Positions 38,368 through 49,063 of a stretch of DNA of 64,000 nucleotides are shown here, piece after piece; the first letter of the stretch is position 1; every line of letters begins with the position of its first letter. Under the pieces are notes generated by a model. The model searched no databases and was not told the DNA's origin. It saw nothing but the letters and a program-made list of their open reading frames with translations. The stretch spans positions 124,001-188,000 of the forward strand of contig NZ_PQHZ01000005.1 in assembly GCF_003385185.1 (NCBI RefSeq), read 5' to 3'. The translations under genes and the position numbers were made by a program. This DNA comes from Amycolatopsis palatopharyngis (GTDB lineage: Bacteria; Actinomycetota; Actinomycetes; Mycobacteriales; Pseudonocardiaceae).

Positions 38368-39252
38368 TCACGACGGTACCCAAGCAGATTCACGGGCGAG
38401 ACGGCGTCCAGCAGGGTCGGCAGCCAGTAACACTGCGTATAACTCGTCAGTAACCTGAGCCCGGTGCCGGTCGGCGTTCGCGGGCTCGAGATCCGCCGCG
38501 ATGAGCCCCGCGGGCCACGTCAGTGAGCGCAGCCCGTGCCGTTCAGCCGTGTCCCCCGCATGGGCGACGAGTGCACTGGCCCGCTCCCGGGCGTCAGGTT
38601 CACCAGTCGCGGCGAGCGCCGCAGCAAGCACCAGATCCGACTTCACCCCATGCCGAACCGCGCTCCTGGCGGTGGCCAGCCGCGCCGCCGACTCCGCAGG
38701 GGACACGGCGGCAGCGGCATCTCCGCTGATGAGTTCGACCTCGGCCCGCACCCAGCCTGCCCGGATCTGGCCGCGCCACCCGGGCCCGGTCCGGTCGACG
38801 AGGTCGAGCAGCCGTCGCGCCACCCCTGGCCTGCCGAGCGCGAGATTGTCGGCAGCAAGGCCGAGCAGGGCGTCCACCCGGGCGCCGTCCGGGTCGACCC
38901 CGTCGGGATCCCGCTCACCCGTCGCTTCCTGCTCGGCGATTCGCAGCAGCGCGGCGCCGTCGAGCGACAGTGCGGCCGCATGACCCCCCAGCTGCCTCCT
39001 GTGCGCGGCGAACGTGGCGCAGGCGAGCGCTCCCACCAGCGGCGGATTACGCAGGACCAGCTCACCGAGCAGCGTCGCGGCCGCGGCGTAGCGCCCCTGT
39101 GCGCCGAGGACGACCGCGGCCAGCCAGCGGCTTCGGGGATCGGCGCGGGCCGCGGCGGCCAGGGTGCGCTCCTCGATCGAGGGCCGGTCACCGAACGCGG
39201 CGCGCCGCAGGTGCTCCTCCAGCGAACGCCCGATGTGCTCGCCCGCCGTCAT
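38368..39252 (-). CDS. Helical repeat protein, Rv3415c-like
   Basis: 294 residues, Ala/Leu/Arg-rich, predicted all-helical TPR-like (LAAAARADPRSRWLAAVVLGAQGRYAAAATLLGELV, VDALLGLAADNLALGRPGVARRLLDLV). ATG 39252 overlaps the MerR stop (ATGA), so the two are coupled. Mycobacteria have a protein of unknown function at this place between sigD and whiB3; identity is inferred from position and character. Confidence 0.72.
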   Translation of the reverse strand: MTAGEHIGRSLEEHLRRAAFGDRPSIEERTLAAAARADPRSRWLAAVVLGAQGRYAAAATLLGELVLRNPPLVGALACATFAAHRRQLGGHAAALSLDGAALLRIAEQEATGERDPDGVDPDGARVDALLGLAADNLALGRPGVARRLLDLVDRTGPGWRGQIRAGWVRAEVELISGDAAAAVSPAESAARLATARSAVRHGVKSDLVLAAALAATGEPDARERASALVAHAGDTAERHGLRSLTWPAGLIAADLEPANADRHRAQVTDELYAVLLAADPAGRRLARESAWVPS

Positions 39253-40424
39253 CCCGAGCCGAGCAGAACGTATTCGATGCGGTCCACCGCGCATGGGGGG
39301 TCGCCGAGGAACTCCACCTTCGGCGGCAGGTGAGCAGGGTCCCAGCCCGGTCCGCAGGCGAACATCCTGCTGCGCTGGCGTCCCCTGGAGAGCCTGGTGA
39401 ACAGTCTCGGATCGGCCCCGCTACCGCGCTGCGCCCAGAGCACGACCGCGGAGGGCAGCACCCGGCGGATGGCGACCGCCAGCACGTCGGCGGGCTGCGC
39501 GGGCCCGAGTACCTGGCTGAACAGGCCTCTTCCGGCGAGCCCTGCGGCCAGCACGTGCAGCGGCAGTGCCTGCCGCTCCTCCGGAACACAGCCGAGCAGG
39601 ATCGGCCGCCGGTTTCGCGGAGCCGCGAGCACGGGAGTCGCCCTGATCAGCGCCCCGAGGGCGGACTCGGCGAGCATGTGCTCCACGGCGGCGCCGGTGG
39701 AGTCGCCGGAGGACCTGCCGCGCCCGCCGAGCGCGGAGAGCACCGGATGGATGACGTCCTCCCAGGCGTAGAGCGGGCCGTCCTCGATGATCGCCTCGGC
39801 GAGCAGGCGCTGGACACCGTGCACGTCCATCGCCAGTGCGGCGGCGCTGAGCCTGCGCGCGAAGCGGGACGGACCGAAGATGCCGCCGTCCCCGGCAGCA
39901 CCGGGTGGCTCCTCCGCCGGCAGGACGACGGCTCCGTCCGGAGTCTCTATCCGCAGCGACATGGTCGGCGGCGGCGTGGGGGCCGCCGGGCGGGGCGTGG
40001 CATCGGGCGGCGCCTTCGGCATCCGCTGTAGCGCGTAGCGCGCGGCCTCCGCGGTGGAGGCCCCTCTGAGCAGCGCCCGCTGCATCAACTCCAGCCTGCC
40101 GATGTCGGCGGAGCCGTAGCGACGATGGCGGCCGTCGGTGTGCCTGCTCGGCCCGAGTCCATAGCGCCGGTCCCACGTGCGCAGGGTCGAGGGTGCGACG
40201 CCGAGGCGCCTGGCGACCGAGGCGACCGGCAGCGTGGGCTCGGGAGAGTCAAGTGGCGCGGTGGCGCGATTCGCCACCACCGCCGAGTTGACAGATGGAG
40301 TGGGGGCGCGCGCAGCCGGCCTATCGCCGGCTGCGTGACCTGAGCCAGACTCGGATCCCACGACGCCCAATATCCCGGCCCTTTCCCCCACCGGCAACCT
40401 CGCGTCTCCTGCCTGCTCACACAT
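39249..40424 (-). CDS. MerR-type regulator with C-terminal B12-binding-like domain
   Basis: 391 residues from ATG 40424. MerR winged helix in the N-terminal third (LPVASVARRLGVAPSTLRTWDRRYGL...GRHRRYGSADIGRLELM), then a helical linker and an alpha/beta domain (RPILLGCVPEERQALPLHVLAAGLAGRGLFSQVLG) like the LitR/CarH cobalamin module, but I see no DxHxxG His. Leaderless: TAGGCT 40433-40438, 8 bases. Coupled to the helical protein gene. Confidence 0.82.
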   Translation of the reverse strand: MCEQAGDARLPVGERAGILGVVGSESGSGHAAGDRPAARAPTPSVNSAVVANRATAPLDSPEPTLPVASVARRLGVAPSTLRTWDRRYGLGPSRHTDGRHRRYGSADIGRLELMQRALLRGASTAEAARYALQRMPKAPPDATPRPAAPTPPPTMSLRIETPDGAVVLPAEEPPGAAGDGGIFGPSRFARRLSAAALAMDVHGVQRLLAEAIIEDGPLYAWEDVIHPVLSALGGRGRSSGDSTGAAVEHMLAESALGALIRATPVLAAPRNRRPILLGCVPEERQALPLHVLAAGLAGRGLFSQVLGPAQPADVLAVAIRRVLPSAVVLWAQRGSGADPRLFTRLSRGRQRSRMFACGPGWDPAHLPPKVEFLGDPPCAVDRIEYVLLGSG

Positions 40425-40661
40425 CCGGGGGAAGCCTAACGGTTGAATCGTCAGGATCCTCTTGAACAACTCTTGGCGCGGTTCTAACGTTACGCCCGTT
40501 GCACCGAATGGAGTAGCGAACGAGCGGCTCAACGGCAGGGGGGCGGAACGGGAGATGAGGGCTCGATTCCGGACCTGACGTTGGCACGTTCCGTACGCAG
40601 AGTCGCACCAAACAACTGCAGAGTCCGGCGCTGATGGAGCCGGACAGCGGAGGCGGTCACG

Positions 40662-40964
40662 ATGGCAGACACGCGCAGACTCCCTGGCCCGAACGCGGAT
40701 GTGTGGGACTGGCAACTCGAGGGGTCATGCAGGGGGATGGACAGCGGGTCCTTCTTCCATCCGGACGGGGAGCGGGGGCCGGCAAGAGCAAGGCGGGAAG
40801 CGAGGGCGAAGGCGATCTGCCAAGCCTGTCCAGTACTGGAGATGTGCCGAAGTCATGCGCTGGCCGTACATGAGCCGTACGGCATCTGGGGCGGGCTGTC
40901 GGAATCGGAACGCGAGAACATCATCAAGTCCGGCAAACGGACGCTGAGCCTGACGGGCAGCTGA
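40662..40964 (+). CDS. whiB3: WhiB-family iron-sulfur regulator (WhiB3 type)
   Basis: 100 residues. Cys23, Cys53, Cys56 and Cys62 (SCRGMD; CQACPVLEMC) hold the [4Fe-4S] cluster; GIWGG turn and a basic KSGKR end. N-terminal LPGPNADVWDWQLEG and FFHPDGERG match WhiB3 closely, and position beside sigD and groEL1 supports this. GGAGG 8 bases before ATG. Confidence 0.94.
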   Translation: MADTRRLPGPNADVWDWQLEGSCRGMDSGSFFHPDGERGPARARREARAKAICQACPVLEMCRSHALAVHEPYGIWGGLSESERENIIKSGKRTLSLTGS

Positions 40965-41026
40965 CGCGAATCCGGCAGACCACGAGACGACTGGCGACTG
41001 GCGACTGGATCGACGGCAGGGGAAGT

Positions 41027-41060
41027 GGACGGGGTGACACCAGCGGGTGTCACCCCGTCC
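41027..41060. terminator. Bidirectional terminator between whiB3 and the TetR gene
   Basis: 15-bp perfect stem (41027-41041 with 41046-41060), 4-base loop. The TetR stop codon lies inside the right arm. Three GACTGGC direct repeats precede it near 40989-41007. Confidence 0.85.
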
Positions 41061-41685
41061 AGCTCGTCCGGTCGACCGGCACCACCTGGGCGAACCGATC
41101 CCAGCAGGCCATCGCGGCATCGATCACCACGGTCAACTCCTCGAGCGAGGCGCCGTCCCTCGCCTGGATGGACAGCCCGTGCAGCACGGTCCCGTAGAAG
41201 GCGGTCATCCCTTCGATATCGGCGTGCTCGGGTAGCTCGCCATCGGTGACGCCCTGCCGGAGACGTTGCCGCAAGCCGTCGATGTCCTCCTTGCGTAATG
41301 CCGCGAGGAAGTCACGAACACCCTCGTTGCTCGGCGTGTAGTTGGTGGCCGAGAGCACGATCATGCAACCGCTTGGCAGGTCGGGATCGGCGTAGGTGGC
41401 GGCGTTGTACCGCAGCATCGCGCCGACGGCGTCCCGTGCGCTGTGCTGCTCACGGAAGGCTCGCTCGGTCATCGCGCCATGGGTGGCGCCGTAGAGCCGA
41501 ACCGCCTCGCGGAAGAGTGCTTCCTTCCCGCCGAACGCGGCGTAGAGGCTCGGCGAGTTGATCCCCATGGCGGCGGTGAGCTCCGCCAGCGACGCGCCCT
41601 CGTAACCGCGTTCCCAGAACACGTGCATGGCGCGGGTCAGCGCGGCCTCGCGGTCGAAGCCGCGGGGGCGTCCTCGGGGTGACAT
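41050..41685 (-). CDS. TetR-family transcription repressor
   Basis: 211 residues from ATG 41685 (GGGAG 2 bases upstream; a second ATG 9 bases earlier is possible). HTH: ALTRAMHVFWERGYEGASLAELTAAMGINSPSLYAAFGGKEALFREAV. Divergent from an SDR gene; two TATCGRTCG half-sites in inverted orientation flank the shared promoter. It likely represses the SDR. Confidence 0.9.
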   Translation of the reverse strand: MSPRGRPRGFDREAALTRAMHVFWERGYEGASLAELTAAMGINSPSLYAAFGGKEALFREAVRLYGATHGAMTERAFREQHSARDAVGAMLRYNAATYADPDLPSGCMIVLSATNYTPSNEGVRDFLAALRKEDIDGLRQRLRQGVTDGELPEHADIEGMTAFYGTVLHGLSIQARDGASLEELTVVIDAAMACWDRFAQVVPVDRTSWTG

Positions 41686-41698
41686 GGCTCCCATTCTA

Positions 41699-41762
41699 TA
41701 TCGATCGTCACAAAAGTGCTTGACCGGCTCCTCCTCTCGCCTCAATTATGTGTCGACCGATA
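41699..41762. promoter_or_regulatory. Possible TetR half-sites
   Basis: TATCGATCG at 41699-41707 and CGACCGATA at 41754-41762 are near inverted copies (8 of 9). Each lies beside one start codon of the divergent pair. Confidence 0.35.
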
Positions 41763-41778
41763 CAGAAAAGGGGTTGTC

Positions 41779-42531
41779 ATGTCCGGACTGGACGGCAAGG
41801 TGGCATTGGTGACCGGCGGGAGCCGCGGAATCGGCGCGGCGGTCGCGACCCGGCTCGCCCGGGAGGGAGCCCACGTCGCGATCACCTACGAGTCGGCGGC
41901 CGAGCGGGCGGCCGGGGTCGCCGGAGAGATCGAGGGAATGAGGCGAAAGGCACTGACGATCCAGGCGGACAGTTCGGATGCCGCGGCCGTGACGGCAGCG
42001 GTGGACACGACCGCGGAGACCTTCGGCCGGCTGGACATCCTGGTGAACAACGCGGGGATCTTCCCGGCCCTACCGGTCGACGAGCTGACAGTGGAGCTGA
42101 TCGACCGGACTTTGGCGATCCACGTGCGCGCTGTGCTCGTGGCCGCCAAGGCCGCCATCCGGCACATGAGCTCGGCGCAGCGGCCGGACGGCCGGATCAT
42201 CAGCATCGGCAGCGACCTCGCCGACCGCGCCGCGTTTCCCGGGCTGAGCCTGTACTCCGCGAGCAAGTCGGCGTTGACCGGGCTGAGCAAGGGGCTGGCC
42301 AGGGACCTCGGTCCGAGGGGAATCACGGCGAACGTGGTGCACCCTGGCTCGACGGACACCGACATGAACCCGGCCAACGGGCCGTTGGCGCCGGATCAAC
42401 TCGCCGGCATCCCACTCGGCCGGTTCGCCGAGCCGGCCGACATCGCGGCCGCGGTCGCCTACCTAGCGGGCCCCGGCGCCCGCTATGTGACCGGCACGGC
42501 GATCACGGTCGACGGCGGCTTCACTGCCTGA
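41779..42531 (+). CDS. Short-chain dehydrogenase/reductase
   Basis: 250 residues, classical SDR: TGGSRGIG (NADP-type with Arg), NNAG, Ser in SIGSD, YSASK (Tyr-x3-Lys), C-terminal YVTGTAITVDGG. AAAAGGGG lies 5 bases before the ATG. Probably target of the divergent TetR; substrate unknown. Confidence 0.93.
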   Translation: MSGLDGKVALVTGGSRGIGAAVATRLAREGAHVAITYESAAERAAGVAGEIEGMRRKALTIQADSSDAAAVTAAVDTTAETFGRLDILVNNAGIFPALPVDELTVELIDRTLAIHVRAVLVAAKAAIRHMSSAQRPDGRIISIGSDLADRAAFPGLSLYSASKSALTGLSKGLARDLGPRGITANVVHPGSTDTDMNPANGPLAPDQLAGIPLGRFAEPADIAAAVAYLAGPGARYVTGTAITVDGGFTA

Positions 42532-42532
42532 G

Positions 42533-42560
42533 TAGTGCCTTTAGCGGGCTAAAGGCACTA
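42533..42560. repeat. Palindromic repeat, TTAGC-GG-GCTAA family, copy 3
   Basis: Perfect 13-bp arms around GG, one base after the SDR stop. Confidence 0.88.
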
Positions 42561-42612
42561 ACCGGCCCCCACGAAACGGGAGGGATCCACAGGAATCGGG
42601 CAGAAAGACGGA

Positions 42613-42648
42613 ACGGGCCGGCACCTCCTCGCGGAAGTGCCGGCCCGT
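42613..42648 (-). terminator. Terminator of groEL1
   Basis: 12-bp stem (42613-42624 with 42637-42648), 12-base loop, 20 bases past the groEL1 stop. Confidence 0.75.
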
Positions 42649-42668
42649 CCGGGTCGTGCTGGTGTTCG

Positions 42669-44300
<1,632 letters not shown>

Positions 44301-44324
44301 TTACCTTTCGGGGTTGGACGACGA

Positions 44325-44363
44325 AACGCCCCGGTCCCCGGCTATGCGGGACCCCGGGGCGTT
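44325..44363 (-). other. Hairpin between groES and groEL1
   Basis: 44325-44332 pairs with 44356-44363, and 44333-44338 with 44348-44353 (14 pairs, a CC bulge). Within the 93-base intercistronic gap; it could attenuate or mark processing of the transcript. Confidence 0.7.
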
Positions 44364-44381
44364 CGACGCTGATGCCGATCG

Positions 44382-44675
44382 TCAGTTGATGACGGCCAGC
44401 ACGTCGCGGGCGGACAGGATCAGGTAATCCTCACCGTTGTACTTGACCTCGGTGCCGCCGTACTTCGAGTAGATGACGACGTCGCCTTCCTTGACGTCCA
44501 CCGGGACGCGGTTGCCCTTGTCGTCGATCCGGCCCGGGCCTACGGCCAGGACCTTGCCCTCCTGGGGCTTTTCCTTCGCAGTGTCGGGGATGACGAGACC
44601 GGAAGCCGTCGTCTCCTCGGCCTCGCTCGTCTGGACAACAATCTTGTCCTCGAGCGGCTTGATGTTCACGCTCAC
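44382..44675 (-). CDS. groES: Co-chaperonin GroES
   Basis: 97 residues from GTG 44675, with GGAGG 8 bases upstream. [10 protein letters not shown] start, mobile loop [12 protein letters not shown], roof [14 protein letters not shown]. Cap of the GroEL chamber. First gene of the heat-shock operon. Confidence 0.97.
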   Translation of the reverse strand: MSVNIKPLEDKIVVQTSEAEETTASGLVIPDTAKEKPQEGKVLAVGPGRIDDKGNRVPVDVKEGDVVIYSKYGGTEVKYNGEDYLILSARDVLAVIN

Positions 44676-44861
44676 CGGGTTGACCTCCACGGGTCGTCGA
44701 AAGCGTCGGCAGGTACGTAACTGATTGCAGTGCTCAATTCAGGACGCGCGGAATCCTCGCTCGCATACGCTCGGTCGGAACCCGCAAGCCCGTCGTCTCA
44801 CGGTTACGGCTCCTACCACCCCCGCCGTCGCGGGTGCCGGGGCGTGTTTGGTGCCGTGCAA

Positions 44862-44888
44862 TTAGCACTCTAGCGACGTGAGTGCTAG
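44862..44888. promoter_or_regulatory. CIRCE operator (HrcA)
   Basis: TTAGCACTC-N9-GAGTGCTAG, matching the CIRCE consensus except for an expected flanking variant. It is 187 bases upstream of groES, so transcription starts well before the gene. Confidence 0.95.
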
Positions 44889-44955
44889 CCGCGCAACCAG
44901 GGGCCCCCAAGACCGCACAGAACGTCCCGGCACAGGTGCCGTCCCCGGCCCTGGA

Positions 44956-44981
44956 AGTGCATTTAGCCCGCTAAAGGCACT
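44956..44981. repeat. Palindromic repeat, TTAGC-CC-GCTAA family, copy 4
   Basis: AGTGCATTTAGC-CC-GCTAAAGGCACT, one mismatch, the only copy between divergent genes. Confidence 0.82.
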
Positions 44982-45058
44982 ACCCCGCCCTGGGGCCGAG
45001 CACGGGCGCTCAGGCGGCAAAGTTCACCGGGCGCTCACCTGATCAGGGGACGGTAGCC

Positions 45059-46741
45059 ATGACGGCATCGCAGGCTGTCCGAGATCTGGCTGACTCGACC
45101 ACCATGGGGAGCTCTTCCGTGACCGAATCAGGTGACACCACACCCAGGACGGCCTCGCGCCGTCACGTACTCGCCGGGAGCGCGGCCGTCGGCGCCGCCG
45201 CCGTAGCCACCGGACTGACCGGGCCACTTGCCGCGGCGACCCCCGCCCGGGGCGGGGCGACAGGCGCGGGCAGGCCCATCACCGGAGACCCGTTCACCCT
45301 CGGCGTCGCCTCCGGCGAGCCGGACCAGCACAGCGTGGTGCTGTGGACCCGCCTTGCCACCGACCCCCTCGCCGAGGGCGGCTTCGGCGGGATGGGCTCA
45401 CGACACGTCGAGGTGCACTGGGAACTCGCGCTGGACGAGCGGTTCCGCAACATCGTGCGCCGAGGGCACGAGCGCACCGGGCCCGACCACGGTTTCGCAG
45501 TGCACGCCGAGGTCGCAGGGCTGCTGTCGGGCTGGGAGTACTTCTACCGCTTCCGGGTCGGCAGGCACGTCTCCGCGACGGGTCGCACCCGGACCGCCCC
45601 GCCGATCGGCGCGTTCGGCGCCGGCCTCGCGATGAGCTTCGCCTCCTGCTCGCAGTTCGAACACGGCTGGTTCACCGCATACCGCCACCTCGCCGCGGAC
45701 GAGCCCGATCTGGTGCTGCACCTCGGCGACTACATGTACGAGTACAAGCCGCAGGTCTACATCTCCCCCGACGGCAACGTGCGCGACCACGCGGGACCGG
45801 AGACCGAGACCCTCGCCAACTACCGGCAGCGCTACGCCCAGTACCGCAGCGACCTCGACCTCCAGGCCGCGCACGCGGTGGCCCCCTGGCTCGTGGTGCC
45901 CGACGACCACGAGGTGGACAACAACTGGGCGGGCGACATCTACGAGAAGCCGCACATCCCGCAGCCGGACTTCATCCAGCGCCGGGCGAACGCCTTCCGC
46001 GCCTACTACGAGAACATGCCGCTGCGCAGGCGCAGCAAGCCGTCGGGGTCGGAGATCCAGTTGTACCGCAAGGTCTCCTGGGGCTCACTGGCGAACTTTC
46101 ACATGCTCGACACTCGCCAGCACCGCGATGACCAGGCCTGCGGGGACGGCTGGAAGGTCTGTGAGGATGCCGCCGACCCGGCTCGCAGCCTGACCGGCGA
46201 CGAGCAGGAGGCCTGGCTGCTGCGCAACTTCCGCGAGTCCAGGGCCCGCTGGGACATCCTCGGCCAGCAGGTGTTCTTCGCCCAGCGGCTCAGCGCCACA
46301 GGTGCGCGCAGCATGGACGGCTGGGACGGCTACCAGGGATCACGGGAGCGGGTCACCGAGGGCTGGATCGACGCGGGTGTGCGTAACCCCGTCGTGCTGA
46401 CCGGCGACGTGCACACGCACTGGGCCAACGAGCTCAAGGAGAACTACGCCGATCCGGACAGCCGCTGCGTCGGTACGGAGCTGGTCACCACCTCCATCTC
46501 CTCCGGTGGCAACGGTAAGGACTCCGACCCCTCAACAGATCCCAACCTGCGGCGCAATCCGCACATCAAGTTCTTCAACCAGCAGCGCGGGTACGTACGC
46601 ACCCGGATCACCCGCAACGAGCTGCGGGCGGACTTCCGCGTGCTCGACCGGGTGACCGAACCGGGAGCCCCGGCTCGGACCCGTGCGTCGTTCGTCGTCG
46701 CCGACCGCAATCCAGGTCTCACCGAGGTCGACCCGGCCTGA
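45059..46741 (+). CDS. phoD: Tat-exported alkaline phosphatase D
   Basis: 560 residues. Twin-Arg signal SRRHVLAGSAAVGAAAVATG at 33-52. Metallophosphatase with SFASCSQFEHG, LGDYMYEYK, PDDHEVDNNW, LTGDVHTHW (metal ligands Asp/His/Asn). PhoD releases phosphate outside the cell from phosphodi- and monoesters. No Pho box was recognised upstream. Confidence 0.95.
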   Translation: MTASQAVRDLADSTTMGSSSVTESGDTTPRTASRRHVLAGSAAVGAAAVATGLTGPLAAATPARGGATGAGRPITGDPFTLGVASGEPDQHSVVLWTRLATDPLAEGGFGGMGSRHVEVHWELALDERFRNIVRRGHERTGPDHGFAVHAEVAGLLSGWEYFYRFRVGRHVSATGRTRTAPPIGAFGAGLAMSFASCSQFEHGWFTAYRHLAADEPDLVLHLGDYMYEYKPQVYISPDGNVRDHAGPETETLANYRQRYAQYRSDLDLQAAHAVAPWLVVPDDHEVDNNWAGDIYEKPHIPQPDFIQRRANAFRAYYENMPLRRRSKPSGSEIQLYRKVSWGSLANFHMLDTRQHRDDQACGDGWKVCEDAADPARSLTGDEQEAWLLRNFRESRARWDILGQQVFFAQRLSATGARSMDGWDGYQGSRERVTEGWIDAGVRNPVVLTGDVHTHWANELKENYADPDSRCVGTELVTTSISSGGNGKDSDPSTDPNLRRNPHIKFFNQQRGYVRTRITRNELRADFRVLDRVTEPGAPARTRASFVVADRNPGLTEVDPA

Positions 46742-46747
46742 GCAACG

Positions 46748-46787
46748 CTCGTTCGGCGGCACGGCTCCAGTCGTGCCGCCGAACGAG
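46748..46787 (+). terminator. Terminator of phoD
   Basis: 16-bp perfect stem (46748-46763 with 46772-46787), 8-base loop, 7 bases past the stop. Confidence 0.85.
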
Positions 46788-46859
46788 GCATATTTCTTAC
46801 GCGAAGCGTGTGTTCTTTGTTAGGTTCTGACTCTCCTTGTTCCGACCGAGAGGGTCGCC

Positions 46860-48812
46860 ATGTCCCTTCGTTCCCGCACGACGCGTTTCGCTCTCGCCGC
46901 GTTCTCGATCACCGCGGTCAGCGCGGGCCTGGTGCTCGCGGTCCCGTCCGGTGCCGGTGCGGCACCCCCCGACCAGCACCGCCAGCATGCGTTCAGCGAA
47001 GCCGCGGCGGAGTTCGGCGTACCGGACGAGATCCTGCTCGGCGTCTCCTACCTGCAGTCCAGGTGGGACTACAACGCCGGCACCCCGAGCACAAGCGCCG
47101 GCTACGGGCCGATGCACCTGACCGACCTACGTACCGCGGGTGCGGGCAGCCACCACGACGACGGCACGGAGGACCCGCGCGGCGACGACGCCCGCGAAGC
47201 GCTTCACCCCGCGGAGCCAGGGCCCGCGGAACCTGCCGACTCGCTGCAGACGATCGATCTCGCCGCCGACCTCACCGGGCTCGACGCCGCCACCCTGCGC
47301 GCCGACCCGACCGCGAACATCCACGGCGGCGCCGCCGTGCTCGCGCACTACCAACGTGAACTCGGTGAGCAGCCGAGCACAGGCAACGCGGCCGACTGGT
47401 ACGGCGCGGTCGCGCGATACAGCGGGGGTTCGGACACCGCCGCTGCCGCCGCTTTCGCCGACGAGGTGTACGGCGTGCTCGCCTCGGGCGAGCAGCGCGT
47501 CACCGACGACGGCCAGCAGGTGCGGCTGGCGGCACATCCCGGTTTGGCCCCGGACCGAGGCCAGTTGCGCGAACTCGGCCTCCGGGACGCCAAGAAGTCC
47601 GATGTGGAGTGTCCGGTTTCGATCTCCTGCGAGTGGATTCCGGCCCCCTATCAACGGCTTGGCGGCGATGACTACGGCAATCACGACAAGGCGCAGCGCC
47701 CGGAGAGCCAGGACATCGACTACATAATCATTCACGACACCGAGGGATACTGGGACACCGTTCTGGACCTCGTGCAGGACCCGACCTACGTGAGCTGGCA
47801 CTACTCATTGCGCTCCGCCGACGGGCACATCGCGCAGCACATCAAGACCAAGGACGTCGGCTGGCATGCGGGCAACTGGTACGTCAACGCGAAGTCGATC
47901 GGTCTGGAACACGAGGGATTCGCCGCGAAGGGCACCTGGTACACCGAGGCGATGTACCGCACCTCGGCGAAACTGGTGCGGTACCTGGCCGACCGTTACG
48001 ACATTCCCCTGGATCGCGGCCACATCCTCGGGCACGACAACATTCCCGGCATCACCCCGAATCGGGTGGCCGGAATGCACTGGGACCCGGGTCCCTACTG
48101 GAACTGGGCGCACTACTTCGAATTGCTGGGCGCCCCGCTGCACGGCAGACCGGCCACTTCGGACACACAGCTCGTGACGATCGCGCCCCGGTTCGACGCC
48201 AACCAGCCCGCGTTCTTCGGTTGTGACCGGGAAGCTCCTGCCGAGGTCTGTCCCGCGCGTGGTTCCGGCTCGGTCGTGCTGCACACCGAACCAAGGGCCG
48301 ATGCGCCGCTGCTTTCCGACATCGGCCTGCGACCCGACGGTTCGCCCGCCACGATGCGGGTCTCCGACATCGGCAGCCGGATGGAGACCGGGCAGCAGTA
48401 TGCCGTCGCCGAGGTGCGTGGTGAGTGGACCGCGGTCTGGTACCTCGGCCAGAAGGGCTGGTTCCACAACCCCCGTAGCGCTCCTGCCGCCCATGCGACG
48501 ACTGGCAGGATGGCCGTCGCCGTACCTGGCAACGGCCCCGTGCCGGTATACGGCAGGGCGTATCCGGAGGCAGGGGCTTATCCCGATGGCGTACCGGTAC
48601 AGGACATCGTGCCGCTGCAGTATTCGTTGCCCGAGGGGCAGCGTTACTCGGTCGGGCAGGTGACCGGCTCGGAGTACTACCGTGCGGTGACGTTCGATCC
48701 GGCCCAGCACGTCGTGGTCCGAGGCAAGACCCGCTACGTGCAAATCCAGTTCGGCCACCGCGTCGCCTTCGTCAAGGCCGATGACGTCCTGATCCTGCCC
48801 GCTCGCCGGTAG
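46860..48812 (+). CDS. Secreted N-acetylmuramoyl-L-alanine amidase (Amidase_2)
   Basis: 650 residues. Signal peptide to about 34 (ALAAFSITAVSAGLVLAVPSGAGAA). Residues 43-200 resemble a lytic-transglycosylase-like fold (FGVPDEILLGVSYLQSRW). Zinc amidase: YIIIHDTEGYW (His292), VGWHAGNW, GLEHEG, GHILGHDNIPG. The C-terminal 220 residues have SH3-like repeats (two). Cleaves peptidoglycan stem peptides. GAGAGGG lies 5 bases before ATG. Confidence 0.9.
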   Translation: MSLRSRTTRFALAAFSITAVSAGLVLAVPSGAGAAPPDQHRQHAFSEAAAEFGVPDEILLGVSYLQSRWDYNAGTPSTSAGYGPMHLTDLRTAGAGSHHDDGTEDPRGDDAREALHPAEPGPAEPADSLQTIDLAADLTGLDAATLRADPTANIHGGAAVLAHYQRELGEQPSTGNAADWYGAVARYSGGSDTAAAAAFADEVYGVLASGEQRVTDDGQQVRLAAHPGLAPDRGQLRELGLRDAKKSDVECPVSISCEWIPAPYQRLGGDDYGNHDKAQRPESQDIDYIIIHDTEGYWDTVLDLVQDPTYVSWHYSLRSADGHIAQHIKTKDVGWHAGNWYVNAKSIGLEHEGFAAKGTWYTEAMYRTSAKLVRYLADRYDIPLDRGHILGHDNIPGITPNRVAGMHWDPGPYWNWAHYFELLGAPLHGRPATSDTQLVTIAPRFDANQPAFFGCDREAPAEVCPARGSGSVVLHTEPRADAPLLSDIGLRPDGSPATMRVSDIGSRMETGQQYAVAEVRGEWTAVWYLGQKGWFHNPRSAPAAHATTGRMAVAVPGNGPVPVYGRAYPEAGAYPDGVPVQDIVPLQYSLPEGQRYSVGQVTGSEYYRAVTFDPAQHVVVRGKTRYVQIQFGHRVAFVKADDVLILPARR

Positions 48813-48818
48813 GAGTGT

Positions 48819-48925
48819 CTGCAAGTACACCCAAGCAAGATCCACATCGTCCATAACTGCTACCAAGCCGGATTGGCTTGGTAGCAGTTATGGACGGAAA
48901 CGATCTTGCTTGGGTGTACTTGCAG
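48819..48925. repeat. 107-bp inverted repeat after the amidase gene
   Basis: Outer 24-bp perfect arms (48819-48842 with 48902-48925), an asymmetric 5x5 unpaired block, inner 22-bp perfect arms (48848-48869 with 48875-48896) and a 5-base loop. Starts 7 bases after the amidase stop. Too long for a usual terminator; could be a small mobile palindromic element. Confidence 0.9.
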
Positions 48926-49063
48926 GCGTACCAATGGGAGTCGGGGACGGCTGCTCGCCCGGACCTCTCAGGTCTCGGGAACACCGGAACAACTCTGCGG
49001 CCCTTTTCGGGGTGTTGTGCCGCTCGGTCCGCGGCCCCTTGGGCGCAACCGCACCACCGCATG

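Larger units (their letters stand above)
44676..45058. other. 383-bp divergent region with heat-shock control
   Basis: Contains the groES leader, a CIRCE operator (44862-44888) and a palindromic repeat (44956-44981). No coding frame. The phoD ribosome binding site (AGGGG) is at its right end. Confidence 0.7.
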
